Shown here piece after piece: positions 15,327 to 22,185 of a DNA stretch of 33,642 nucleotides; position 1 is the stretch's first letter; each line of letters opens with the position of its first letter. The notes beneath the pieces were generated by a model. The model ran no database searches and had not been told where the DNA came from. It saw only the letters and a list, made by a program, of their open reading frames with translations. The stretch lies in contig NZ_JENB01000055.1 of assembly GCF_000708715.2 (NCBI RefSeq), positions 1-33,642 on the forward strand. The letters are read 5' to 3'. This stretch comes from Pseudomonas putida W15Oct28 (GTDB taxonomy: Bacteria; Pseudomonadota; Gammaproteobacteria; Pseudomonadales; Pseudomonadaceae). Position numbers and translations under genes: made by a program.

Positions 15327-15473
15327 ATGGCGCGGAAAAAGGTGGCAACTCGCAAGATTGGTCGCAACGCTGAAACCGGTCGTTTCACCTCGGTCGAAGT
15401 AGCCCGCAAATACCCCAAGACCCACATCGTCGAAACACTGCGCTCCTGTGGGAGCGGCCTTGTGTCGCGATAG
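15327..15473 (+). CDS. Small basic protein of unknown function with a REP-encoded C-terminus
   Basis: The frame starts at ATG 15327 and encodes 48 residues beginning MARKKVATRKIGRNAETGRF, rich in Lys and Arg, then TSVEVARKYPKTHIVETL. I remember short basic proteins with this kind of R-N-x-x-T-G-x-F...A-x-x-P-x-x-x-x-x-E pattern in proteobacteria but know no function. The last residues, RSCGSGLVSR, are encoded by the REP element that begins at about 15444, so the native end seems to have been replaced or extended by a REP insertion. A weak AGGA lies about 11 bases upstream of the ATG. It sits alone between the nrdA terminator and the nrdB promoter. The REP origin of the tail suggests the stop at 15471-15473 is not the ancestral one. 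Confidence 0.6.
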   Translation: MARKKVATRKIGRNAETGRFTSVEVARKYPKTHIVETLRSCGSGLVSR

Positions 15474-15564
15474 GGGTGCGAAGCGCCCCCAGGTTTTCAG
15501 CTTCGCCGCATAAATCGCCGGGGCTGCCTTGCAGCCCTCTCGCGACACAAGGCCGCTTCCACAA
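15444..15564. repeat. Inverted REP pair overlapping the end of the small basic gene
   Basis: The left unit (CTGTGGGAGCGGCCTTGTGT onward, 15445-15490) and right unit (GGGGCTGCCTTGCAGCCC... to GGCCGCTTCCACA, 15519-15562) are inverted GACACAAGGCCGC-type copies. The left unit lies inside the reading frame of the 48-residue protein. Confidence 0.9.
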
Positions 15565-15573
15565 AAATCGCGC

Positions 15574-15622
15574 CAACACCATATAGTGTGCGCAGAAAAT
15601 AAAACGGCACAACATATAGTGC
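15574..15622 (+). promoter_or_regulatory. Pair of NrdR boxes, nrdB promoter
   Basis: GCACAACATATAGTGC (15607-15622) matches 13 of 16 positions of the NrdR consensus; the box ending ATATAGTGT (15574-15589) matches about 11 to 12. They are 33 bp apart. Each contains TATAGT, so NrdR binding would cover a possible -10. This shows that nrdB has its own NrdR-controlled promoter, separate from nrdA. Confidence 0.75.
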
Positions 15623-15754
15623 CATGCGCTTTTAGCCGCTACACTCCTTCCCCGTAGCAAACGGCACAAGCCTGGTGAACGGACGCACGCAAAACCGGTC
15701 GAAAAAGTTACTCTCGCCCGCCAGACGCGCGCCCCGATCGAAGGCGAATTCCGG

Positions 15755-15962
15755 TATACTGCGCCCCCTCTGAAAAAGGGCACCTTTCAATTGTCCTGGC
15801 CCCTCCCAGAGGCCTGGCCAGGTACAAGTCAAAACACATTCAGATGTAAACGAGAGTCAGCCTCTCGAGCTGTCCATTCGCCGTTACCGGCCTTGCGTCA
15901 GGCATCACATTTTTAAAATCCAACCGGTTGCCCCAGGGCGACCCTCAAGCAGGAGCCAAACC
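15755..15962 (+). other. nrdB leader with hairpins
   Basis: Between the NrdR boxes and the nrdB ATG lie 340 bp. A TATACT -10-like hexamer is at 15755-15760 without a good -35. Two hairpins are clear: CCTGGCC (15795-15801) with GGCCAGG (15816-15822), and CGAGAG with CTCTCG around TCAGC (15851-15867). The ATG is preceded by AGGAG. No open frame of interest was seen here. Confidence 0.4.
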
Positions 15963-17213
15963 ATGCTGAGCTGGGACGAATTCGATAACGAAGACGGCGA
16001 AGTAGCCGCCAAAGGCCACACCCCTGCGCAGGCCGCTGCCGCCGCTACCCTCGACAAGCTCGACAGCGCTGGCGGTGCCGCCGCCCTGGAAGCCCGTGCT
16101 ACCACCGCGTCTGACTCCGAAGCAGTGAAACGCGCCAAAGCGTCGCTGAACGACCTCGACATCGCCGAAGGCCTGGCCGAGCTGGAAGGCTCCTCCGCCC
16201 GCGTTGCCGTTGACGAAAAGCGCATGATCAACTGCCGCGCCGACCTGAACCAGCTGGTACCGTTCAAGTACGACTGGGCCTGGCAGAAGTACCTGGACGG
16301 CTGCGCCAACCACTGGATGCCGCAAGAGGTCAACATGACCGCCGACATCGCCCTGTGGAAGAGCCAGGACGGCCTGACCGAAGACGAACGCCGCATCGTC
16401 ATGCGCAACCTCGGCTTCTTCTCCACCGCCGACTCGCTGGTAGCCAACAACCTGGCCCTGGCCGTGTACCGCCTGATCACCAACCCGGAGTGCCGCCAGT
16501 ACATCCTGCGCCAGGCCTTCGAAGAGGCGATCCACACCCACGCCTACCAGTACTGCATCGAGTCGCTGGGCATGGATGAAGGCGAGATCTTCAACATGTA
16601 CCACGAGATCCCGTCGGTCGCTAAGAAAGCCGCCTGGGGCCTGAAGTACACCCGCGCCATCTCCGACCCGGAATTCAACACCGGCACCGTCGAAACCGAC
16701 AAAGAGCTGCTGCGCAACCTGATCGCCTACTACTGCGTACTGGAAGGCATCTTCTTCTACTGCGGCTTCACCCAGATCCTGTCCATGGGCCGCCGCAACA
16801 AGATGACCGGCGTGGCCGAGCAGTTCCAGTACATCCTGCGTGACGAGTCGATGCACCTGAACTTCGGTATCGACGTGATCAACCAGATCAAGATCGAAAA
16901 CCCGCACCTGTGGGATGCGGCGATGAAGGAAGAAGCGACCCAGATGATCCTGCAAGGGACCCAGCTGGAGATCGAATACGCCCGTGACACCATGCCACGC
17001 GGCGTGCTGGGCATGAACGCAGCGATGATGGAGGACTACCTCAAGTTCATCGCCAACCGTCGCCTGACCCAGATTGGCCTGAAAGAAGAATATCCGGGGA
17101 CTACCAACCCGTTCCCTTGGATGAGCGAGATCATGGACTTGAAGAAGGAGAAGAACTTCTTTGAGACGCGCGTGATCGAGTATCAGACTGGTGGTGCACT
17201 GAGCTGGGACTGA
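15963..17213 (+). CDS. nrdB: Ribonucleoside-diphosphate reductase class Ia, beta subunit
   Basis: A 416-residue radical-generating subunit. All diiron ligands and the radical tyrosine are present with E. coli spacing: Asp157 (FFSTADSL), Glu188 and His191 (FEEAIHTHAYQY), Tyr195 (radical), Glu261 (VLEGIFFY), Glu295 and His298 (RDESMHLNFG). The C-terminal tail ENGGALSW-like peptide, here IEYQTGGALSWD, docks into NrdA. The N-terminal 80 residues are alanine-rich and longer than in E. coli NrdB, as expected for the Pseudomonas version. The start at 15963 has CAGGAG 7 bases upstream. It works with nrdA; own NrdR boxes and terminator show that it is a separate transcription unit. Confidence 0.97.
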   Translation: MLSWDEFDNEDGEVAAKGHTPAQAAAAATLDKLDSAGGAAALEARATTASDSEAVKRAKASLNDLDIAEGLAELEGSSARVAVDEKRMINCRADLNQLVPFKYDWAWQKYLDGCANHWMPQEVNMTADIALWKSQDGLTEDERRIVMRNLGFFSTADSLVANNLALAVYRLITNPECRQYILRQAFEEAIHTHAYQYCIESLGMDEGEIFNMYHEIPSVAKKAAWGLKYTRAISDPEFNTGTVETDKELLRNLIAYYCVLEGIFFYCGFTQILSMGRRNKMTGVAEQFQYILRDESMHLNFGIDVINQIKIENPHLWDAAMKEEATQMILQGTQLEIEYARDTMPRGVLGMNAAMMEDYLKFIANRRLTQIGLKEEYPGTTNPFPWMSEIMDLKKEKNFFETRVIEYQTGGALSWD

Positions 17214-17232
17214 TCGTCCGGGCTGAGCATCG

Positions 17233-17260
17233 AAAAGGCTGCCGAATGGCAGCCTTTTTT
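17233..17260 (+). terminator. Rho-independent terminator of nrdB
   Basis: AAAAGGCTGCC, loop GAAT, GGCAGCC then six T. It begins about 20 bases after the nrdB stop codon. Confidence 0.93.
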
Positions 17261-17326
17261 ATTGGCTGGTAAATGGCCAAACATGTTGTTGTATTGCTGA
17301 TGTATGGGGTTTAACGGGGGGTTTTT

Positions 17327-17371
17327 GCCTGTGCTGGCCTCTTCGCGGGTGAACCCGCTCCCACAATGGAA
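17327..17371. repeat. Single REP element
   Basis: One REP unit, CTGGCCTCTTCGCGGG then TGAACCCGCTCCCACA, stem GCGGGTGAACCCGC. No facing partner lies close by; the next 140 bp (17372-17510) hold nothing I can name. Confidence 0.85.
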
Positions 17372-17510
17372 TTCGGTTGCTGGCATTGCCGTGGTTAACA
17401 GGCCATGAGTAGGTTGTTGCTTGCCTCGGCATTATGCTCTCTGAGGTGGCTAGGAAGCCGGAAGGACGGGTTTACTTCACGGCAAGTCAACTAAGGTTTC
17501 CAGCGTAACT

Positions 17511-17628
17511 GGGGCTGCTTTGCAGCCCTTCGCGGGCTTGCCCGCTCCCACAGGGACCGCGTAAATCATAGGCTCAGCGATATACCTGTGGGAGCGGGCG
17601 AGCCCGCGAAGGGGCGCAAAGCGGCCCC
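17511..17628. repeat. Inverted REP pair (GCGGGC type)
   Basis: Units at about 17511-17553 and 17584-17628, stems GCGGGCTTGCCCGC and GCGGGCGAGCCCGC in inverted order, with outer GGGGCTGC/GCGGCCCC arms. Confidence 0.9.
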
Positions 17629-17703
17629 AATTTTCCTGACTGATTGGCATTAGAGGTCACCCGCGAACACCGGCATCGCCGGTGCTATGCACCGAGGCAG
17701 AAT

Positions 17704-17943
17704 CTATAGATCATCCAGTTGGACTTTCACGCGCAGCGGAGAAGCAAGCCGCTCATTAACAGTCGCGATGAGGTCTTCGTCTTCCTCGGCCTCTCTGGCT
17801 GGCCCGAAGGGCAGCGTGCCCTGCTCGGCTACATATTGCAGCACTTGGTGCATGAGTTCAGAAGGGGTGACACCGAGGCGCTCAAGCTCTTCGTAAGCGC
17901 GGGCTTTGAGTTCGTCGTCAATGTGGATGTTGATGGACGCCAT
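17704..17943 (-). CDS. RelB/DinJ-like antitoxin, apparently without its toxin
   Basis: A 79-residue protein that opens MASINIHIDDELKARAYEEL, the ribbon-helix-helix strand and first helix of RelB/DinJ-type antitoxins (strand INIHID, then KARAYEELERLGVTPSELMHQVLQYV). The acidic C-terminal half (REAEEDEDLI...VKVQLDDL) is the part that would normally wrap a toxin. GAAGG lies about 8 bases upstream of the ATG at 17943. The usual partner, a RelE/ParE/YafQ-type toxin, normally lies directly downstream on the same strand, but on that side there are only REPs before nrdB, and no toxin frame was seen on the other side. It may therefore be an orphan, a solitary regulator, or what remains of a lost pair. 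Confidence 0.7.
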   Translation of the reverse strand: MASINIHIDDELKARAYEELERLGVTPSELMHQVLQYVAEQGTLPFGPAREAEEDEDLIATVNERLASPLRVKVQLDDL

Positions 17944-18015
17944 GGATCGGCCTTCGGGAGTTGAATCGCGTACGGGCTGTGCAGTAGCCCCAAGAATCCT
18001 ACCGCCTGTGCCATT

Positions 18016-18063
18016 GCCGGGGCCGCTGTGCGGCCCTTTCGCGACACAAGGCCGCTCCCACAT
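18016..18063. repeat. Single REP element (GACACAAGGCCGC type)
   Basis: GGGGCCGCTGTGCGGCCC then TTTCGCGACACAAGGCCGCTCCCACA form one unit with its outer hairpin. It lies just upstream of the antitoxin gene. Confidence 0.85.
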
Positions 18064-18301
18064 GGAATCGCGTAGCACGGGAAAATTGCGTTGGCCCACC
18101 TGGTTTGAGCACCCCGTAGTGGACAGGGAGCGCTCGGCCTCAACCGGTCAGTCGCTGCGCTAATGAGGAGGCCCCGCCCACGCCGACAAGAGGGGTACGG
18201 CACAACGAGGTGCCGGGACTGGACATGCCAGTCTACGTGGTCGAGGGCGAGGCCAGATCTGAAGATAGCGCAGGGTCGTGGCAGGGTCCACGGGCAATTG
18301 G

Positions 18302-18377
18302 TTTGGCTTTGTAAACCATGGTTCCGGTTTGCGTTGTAAACCATGTCCCCGGTTTACGATGTAAAGGATGTCTCCGG
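18302..18377. mobile_element. Three 25-bp direct repeats, possible IS21-type end remnant
   Basis: Three consecutive units (18302-18327, 18328-18352, 18353-18377) of the form TTT-CG-TGTAAA--ATG-C-CCGG, 26, 25 and 25 bp long. Such repeated terminal sequences containing GTAAACCATGTCyCCGG are what I recall from ends of IS21-family elements. No istA or istB gene is present nearby, so at most a decayed end remains. Confidence 0.45.
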
Positions 18378-18411
18378 TCGTACACCGCGAAGCAGGTAAT
18401 GGGGTGGATGG

Positions 18412-18453
18412 CACGGGCTTCGCCCGTGTTCGCGGGCAAGCCCGCTCCCACAG
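18412..18453. repeat. Single REP element with extra hairpin
   Basis: CACGGGCTTCGCCCGTG (18412-18428) is a perfect short hairpin and runs into GTTCGCGGGC and AAGCCCGCTCCCACAG, one REP unit. Confidence 0.85.
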
Positions 18454-18564
18454 TGATCGCGCCAACTTTTAGATTTTGTGCACGACCGTTGCTTCCATAG
18501 GAGATCGTACCCGCTGTCAGTGAGTGCACAAGCCACCTTCGTCGTAGTATGTCTATAGAGCGCT

Positions 18565-18608
18565 CATGGTAGAGCTTTCGCAGCCATTTTGTGCTGCATC
18601 TACCCATG
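18565..18608. other. Unexplained interrupted inverted repeat
   Basis: CATGGTAGA (18565-18573) and TCTACCCATG (18599-18608) pair with one bulge, enclosing GCAGC/GCTGC. It does not resemble the REP family. The remaining DNA between 18064 and 18627 contains the repeats described above and no convincing gene. Confidence 0.3.
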
Positions 18609-18627
18609 ATTGCTCAGCCATTATGCG

Positions 18628-18678
18628 TTGACAGCCCACCTCCCCCTTGCTAATAATCGCCCACAGTTGTACGACAAC
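18628..18678 (+). promoter_or_regulatory. Porin promoter with GntR-type operator
   Basis: TTGACA (18628-18633) and TAATAA (18651-18656) are separated by exactly 17 bp, a strong sigma-70 promoter. GTTGTACGACAAC (18666-18678) lies about at the expected start point and contains TTGTACGACAA, a perfect match to the FadR/GntR pattern TNGTNNNACNA. The same site recurs at udh and the MFS gene. Confidence 0.75.
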
Positions 18679-18916
18679 ACATAACAAAAACAACAATCAG
18701 TGGACGATCCCATGTCGACACCCATCCCGCTGCACCCACGTCTGTTGCACACCTCTCTTCTTCCGGCCGGCTGGCGTACGCCCACCAGCACCTAGCGCCC
18801 GGTTACCGCGCATTCACTCCTGGCCCTGACCGGCCCGTTAACTACCCGCCCCTGCCGCAGGCCGCTTGTGCGCGCCCGGTGGACGGGCTGCCGTACCCTT
18901 CGGGAGCACAACAATA

Positions 18917-20155
18917 ATGAGAATCTGCCATACCCTTCCCTTCGCCCTGCTTGGTGCCGGGGTAATCGCCGGCCTGCCGGGCACCAGCCTGGCGGCGGGT
19001 TTTGTCGAAGACAGCAAGGCCACGCTCGGGCTGCGCAACTTCTACATCAACCGCAACTTCACCAACCCCGGTAACCCACAGAGCAAGGCCGAGGAATGGA
19101 CGCAAAGCTTCATTCTCGATGCCCGTTCGGGGTTCACCGAAGGGCCGGTCGGGTTTGGTGTGGATGTACTGGGGCTGTGGTCGGTCAAGCTCGATGGCGG
19201 CGGCGGCACCTACGGCACGGCGTTGCTGCCACGCCATGACGATGGCAAGCCGGCAGACGACTACGGGCGGTTGGCGGTAGCAGGCAAGGCACGCATCTCC
19301 AAGACCGAGCTGAAGATCGGTGAGTGGATGCCGGTGCTGCCGATTCTGCGGTCGGACGACGGGCGCTCGTTGCCTCAGACATTCCGTGGCGGGCAGGTCA
19401 CCTCTAATGAAATCGCAGGGCTGACCCTGTACGGCGGCCAATTCCGCGGCAACAGCCCGCGTAACGACGCGAGCATGGAAGACATGAGCTACGGCGGCGG
19501 CGTGTCGGACCGCTTCAACTTCGTCGGCGGCGAGTACAAGTTCAACCAGGACCGCACACTGGTAGGGCTGTGGAATGCGGTGCTGAAGGATGTGTACCAG
19601 CAGCAGTACCTGCAACTGAGCCACAGCCAGCCGGTGGGTGACTGGACCCTGGGTGCCAACCTGGGCTACTTCCATGGCGATGAGGACGGCTCCGAACGCG
19701 CCGGGCAGCTGGACAACAAGACCTACTCGGGGATGTTCTCGGCCAAGTACGGCGGCAGCACGTTCTGGGTGGGGCTGCAGAAGGTTGATGGCGATACCTG
19801 GATGCGGGTCAACGGCACCAGTGGCGGGACCTTGGCCAACGACAGTTACAACTCCAGCTTCGACAATGCCAACGAGCGTTCGTGGCAGGTGCGGCATGAC
19901 TTCAACTTCGTCACCGTCGGGGTGCCGGGGCTGACCTTGATGAACCGCTATATCAGCGGGCGCGACGTGCATACCGGGGCAGTGACCGACGGCAAGGAGT
20001 GGGTGCGGGAGACGGAGCTTGCGTATGTGATCCAGAGCGGGGCGTTCAAGGATTTGAGTGTGAAATGGCGGAACTCGTCGATTCGGCGGGATTACAGCAA
20101 CAACGAGTTCGATGAGAACCGGTTGATCTTCAATTACCCGTTGTCGCTGCTGTAA
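18917..20155 (+). CDS. OprD-family outer membrane porin
   Basis: A 412-residue porin. The signal peptide (MRICHTLPFALLGAGVIAGLPGTSLAAGF) is followed by the family opening FVEDSKATLGLRNFYINRNF, the conserved EWTQSFILDARSGFTEGPVGFGVDVLGLWSVKLDGG, and GKARISKTELKIGEWMPVLPILRSDDGRSLPQTFRGGQ. The end is NYPLSLL, as in other OprD-type porins that end in Leu. These 18-strand barrels carry small acidic solutes; sharing an operator with udh and the MFS gene points to uronates or aldarates. The start at 18917 is set by the signal peptide. An AACAATAA motif overlaps the ATG, typical of Hfq/Crc repression. A REP pair follows the stop codon. Confidence 0.88.
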   Translation: MRICHTLPFALLGAGVIAGLPGTSLAAGFVEDSKATLGLRNFYINRNFTNPGNPQSKAEEWTQSFILDARSGFTEGPVGFGVDVLGLWSVKLDGGGGTYGTALLPRHDDGKPADDYGRLAVAGKARISKTELKIGEWMPVLPILRSDDGRSLPQTFRGGQVTSNEIAGLTLYGGQFRGNSPRNDASMEDMSYGGGVSDRFNFVGGEYKFNQDRTLVGLWNAVLKDVYQQQYLQLSHSQPVGDWTLGANLGYFHGDEDGSERAGQLDNKTYSGMFSAKYGGSTFWVGLQKVDGDTWMRVNGTSGGTLANDSYNSSFDNANERSWQVRHDFNFVTVGVPGLTLMNRYISGRDVHTGAVTDGKEWVRETELAYVIQSGAFKDLSVKWRNSSIRRDYSNNEFDENRLIFNYPLSLL

Positions 20156-20170
20156 CCAGCTCAACGCGGG

Positions 20171-20292
20171 CCCTTGTAGGAGCGGCCTTGTGTCGCGATC
20201 GGGGTGCGAAGCGCCCCCAGGATCTTGGCCTGACCACAAAATTGCCGGGGCCGCTTTGCGGCCCTTTCGCGACACAAGGCCGCTCCTACAAG
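20171..20292. repeat. Inverted REP pair (GACACAAGGCCGC type)
   Basis: Left unit CTTGTAGGAGCGGCCTTGTG onward (20173-20220) and right unit GGGGCCGC... to GGCCGCTCCTACAAGG (20246-20292), inverted. It separates the porin from the udh operon promoter. Confidence 0.9.
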
Positions 20293-20320
20293 GACCGCGC
20301 ACAACTTTAATCAGTCACTG

Positions 20321-20378
20321 AGTTGTCATTGACAACTACCAAATTGACCGCCAATAATCAGCACGGTCATACGACAAC
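20321..20378 (+). promoter_or_regulatory. udh promoter with palindrome and GntR-type operator
   Basis: AGTTGTCATTGACAACT (20321-20337) is a perfect 17-base palindrome. TTGACC (20344-20349) and TCATAC (20367-20372) are 17 bp apart and may be the -35 and -10. GTCATACGACAAC (20366-20378), overlapping the -10, differs from the porin operator at two positions only. Repression by a FadR/GntR protein is inferred. Confidence 0.65.
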
Positions 20379-20406
20379 CTACAACAATTAACAACAAGAG
20401 CCGGCC

Positions 20407-21213
20407 ATGACCCCAAATCCCCTCAATCGCCTGCTGCTCACCGGAGCCGCAGGCGGCCTGGGCAAGGTCCTTCGCGAACGCCTGCAAGGCTACGCCGAGG
20501 TCCTGCGCCTTTCCGACATCAGCCCGATGGCACCTGCTGCGGGCCCGCATGAAGAAGTGATCACCTGCGACCTGGCCGACAAGGCTGCGGTACATGCGCT
20601 GGTCGAAGGCGTTGATGCCATCATCCACTTCGGCGGCGTGTCCACCGAGCATTCCTTCGAAGACATCCTCGGGCCAAACATCTGCGGCGTGTTCCATGTC
20701 TACGAGGCAGCACGCAAGCATGGCGTGAAACGCATCATCTTCGCCAGCTCCAACCACACCATCGGTTTCTACCGCCAGGACGAGCGCATCGACGCCCACT
20801 CCCCGCGCCGCCCCGACAGCTACTACGGGCTGTCCAAGTGCTACGGCGAGGATGTCGCCAGTTTCTACTTCGACCGCTACGGCATCGAGACCGTCAGCAT
20901 TCGTATCGGCTCGTCGTTCCCGCAGCCGCAGAACCCCCGCATGCTCTGCACCTGGCTGAGCTATGACGACCTGCTGCAACTGGTCGAGCGCGGGCTGTTC
21001 ACGCCCGACGTTGGCCATACCATCGTCTACGGCGCCTCCGACAACCGTACCGTGTGGTGGGACAACCGCCATGCCGAGCACCTTGGCTATGTGCCCAAGG
21101 ACAGCTCAGAAGCCTTCCGAGCCGCCGTGGAAGCACAGCCGGCACCCGCCGCCGATGACCCGAGCATGGTCTACCAGGGCGGCGCGTTCGCCGTGGCCGG
21201 CCCGTTCAACTGA
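20407..21213 (+). CDS. udh: Uronate dehydrogenase
   Basis: A 268-residue short-chain (extended type) NAD+-dependent dehydrogenase that oxidises D-glucuronate and D-galacturonate at C1 to the aldaro-lactones. The Rossmann loop is GAAGGLG (13-19); DLADKAAVHALVEGVDAIIHFGGVS is the second dinucleotide-binding part; the catalytic Tyr140 and Lys144 lie in YYGLSKCYGE, with ASSNHTIGFY (Ser114 region) supporting. Length and sequence fit what is known for the P. putida enzyme (EC 1.1.1.203). It is the first gene of an operon with the lactonase and a TRAP transporter. AACAACAA (20390-20397) just before the ATG overlaps the weak ribosome-binding site and is a likely Hfq/Crc target. Confidence 0.95.
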   Translation: MTPNPLNRLLLTGAAGGLGKVLRERLQGYAEVLRLSDISPMAPAAGPHEEVITCDLADKAAVHALVEGVDAIIHFGGVSTEHSFEDILGPNICGVFHVYEAARKHGVKRIIFASSNHTIGFYRQDERIDAHSPRRPDSYYGLSKCYGEDVASFYFDRYGIETVSIRIGSSFPQPQNPRMLCTWLSYDDLLQLVERGLFTPDVGHTIVYGASDNRTVWWDNRHAEHLGYVPKDSSEAFRAAVEAQPAPAADDPSMVYQGGAFAVAGPFN

Positions 21214-21239
21214 ACCCACGCACGCCAGGAGGCACGGCC

Positions 21240-22121
21240 ATGAACTGCGAACTGATCGTCGACGCGCGCAACGGCACCGGCGAAAGCCCCGTGTGGCACC
21301 CCAGCGAACAGGCCCTGTACTGGGTCGACATTCCCGCCCGCCAGCTGCACCGCTGGCAGGCGAGTGACGGCAAGCACCAGATATGGCAGGGCGACGAGAT
21401 GCTGGCCTGCATCGCCCGCAGCGGTCAGGGCTGGGTCGCCGGCATGGAAAGCGGCATCTTCCAGCTCCAGGCCAAGGCCGACGGCAGCCTTGACAGCCGC
21501 CTGCTCAGCAGCGTGCCGCACGCCCAGGGCGGCATGCGCTTCAACGATGGCCGCTGCGACCGCCAGGGCCGCTTCTGGGCCGGCACCATGCTGCTGGACA
21601 TGCAGCAAGGTGCCCACGTGGGGGCGCTGTACCGGCACGATGGAGAAGGCCACCTGCACCTGCAGCAAGACGGCATGATCGTGCCCAACGGCCTGGCGTT
21701 CAGCCCCGACGGCACACGCATGTACCTGTCCGACTCGCACCCCAACGTGCAAAAGGTCTGGGCCTTCGACTACGACATCGACAGCGGCACGCCGCACAAC
21801 AAGCGGCTGTTCGTCGACATGCGCGGCTACCCCGGGCGCCCCGATGGTGCGGCAATCGACCAGGACGGCTGCTACTGGATCTGCGGCAACGACGCCGGTC
21901 AGGTGCACCGCTTCACCCCGGATGGCCGCCTGGACCGCTCACTTAACGTGCCGGTGAAAAAGCCGGCAATGTGCGCCTTTGGCGGCGCCAGCCTGGACAC
22001 CCTGTACGTCACCTCGATCCGCCCCGCAGGCACAGACCTCAGCGACCAGCCCCTGGCTGGCGGGGTGTTTGCCCTCCACCCTGGCACCAGGGGCCTGGAG
22101 GAACCTGCCTACCGGGGCTGA
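21240..22121 (+). CDS. SMP-30/gluconolactonase-family aldarolactonase
   Basis: A 293-residue six-bladed beta-propeller hydrolase of the SMP-30/gluconolactonase/LRE family. The metal ligands seen in the family are present: Glu in GESPVWHP (near residue 16), Asn in MRFNDGRCDRQGRFWAGTM, Asn in VPNGLAFSPDGTRMYLSDS, and Asp in GRPDGAAIDQDGCYWICGN. Lying directly after udh, with CAGGAGG 8 bases before its ATG, it most likely opens the glucaro- or galactarolactone made by Udh into the free aldarate. An alternative is a less specific gluconolactonase. The gene is translationally spaced 26 bp from udh, so they form one operon. Confidence 0.87.
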   Translation: MNCELIVDARNGTGESPVWHPSEQALYWVDIPARQLHRWQASDGKHQIWQGDEMLACIARSGQGWVAGMESGIFQLQAKADGSLDSRLLSSVPHAQGGMRFNDGRCDRQGRFWAGTMLLDMQQGAHVGALYRHDGEGHLHLQQDGMIVPNGLAFSPDGTRMYLSDSHPNVQKVWAFDYDIDSGTPHNKRLFVDMRGYPGRPDGAAIDQDGCYWICGNDAGQVHRFTPDGRLDRSLNVPVKKPAMCAFGGASLDTLYVTSIRPAGTDLSDQPLAGGVFALHPGTRGLEEPAYRG

Positions 22122-22185
22122 CGCTCTTTGCCGCACCCACACTTGCACACACGAAACCAGATAATAAAAACCACGGAGTTTCATC

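Noticed and set aside
11990..15427. A very long open frame (over 1100 codons) on the minus strand opposite nrdA
   Set aside because: It lies antisense to nrdA, which has complete catalytic motifs. Highly GC-biased third positions in Pseudomonas leave antisense frames open by chance, and the translation is rich in His, Gln and Val without family features.
15755..15760. TATACT as the nrdB promoter -10
   Set aside because: No acceptable -35 is found 16-18 bp upstream; the TATAGT hexamers inside the NrdR boxes are also candidates, so the start site is left open.
18160..18865. Several short frames between the antitoxin and porin genes
   Set aside because: They cross REP units and the 25-bp repeats, have no ribosome-binding sites, and show no protein-like composition.
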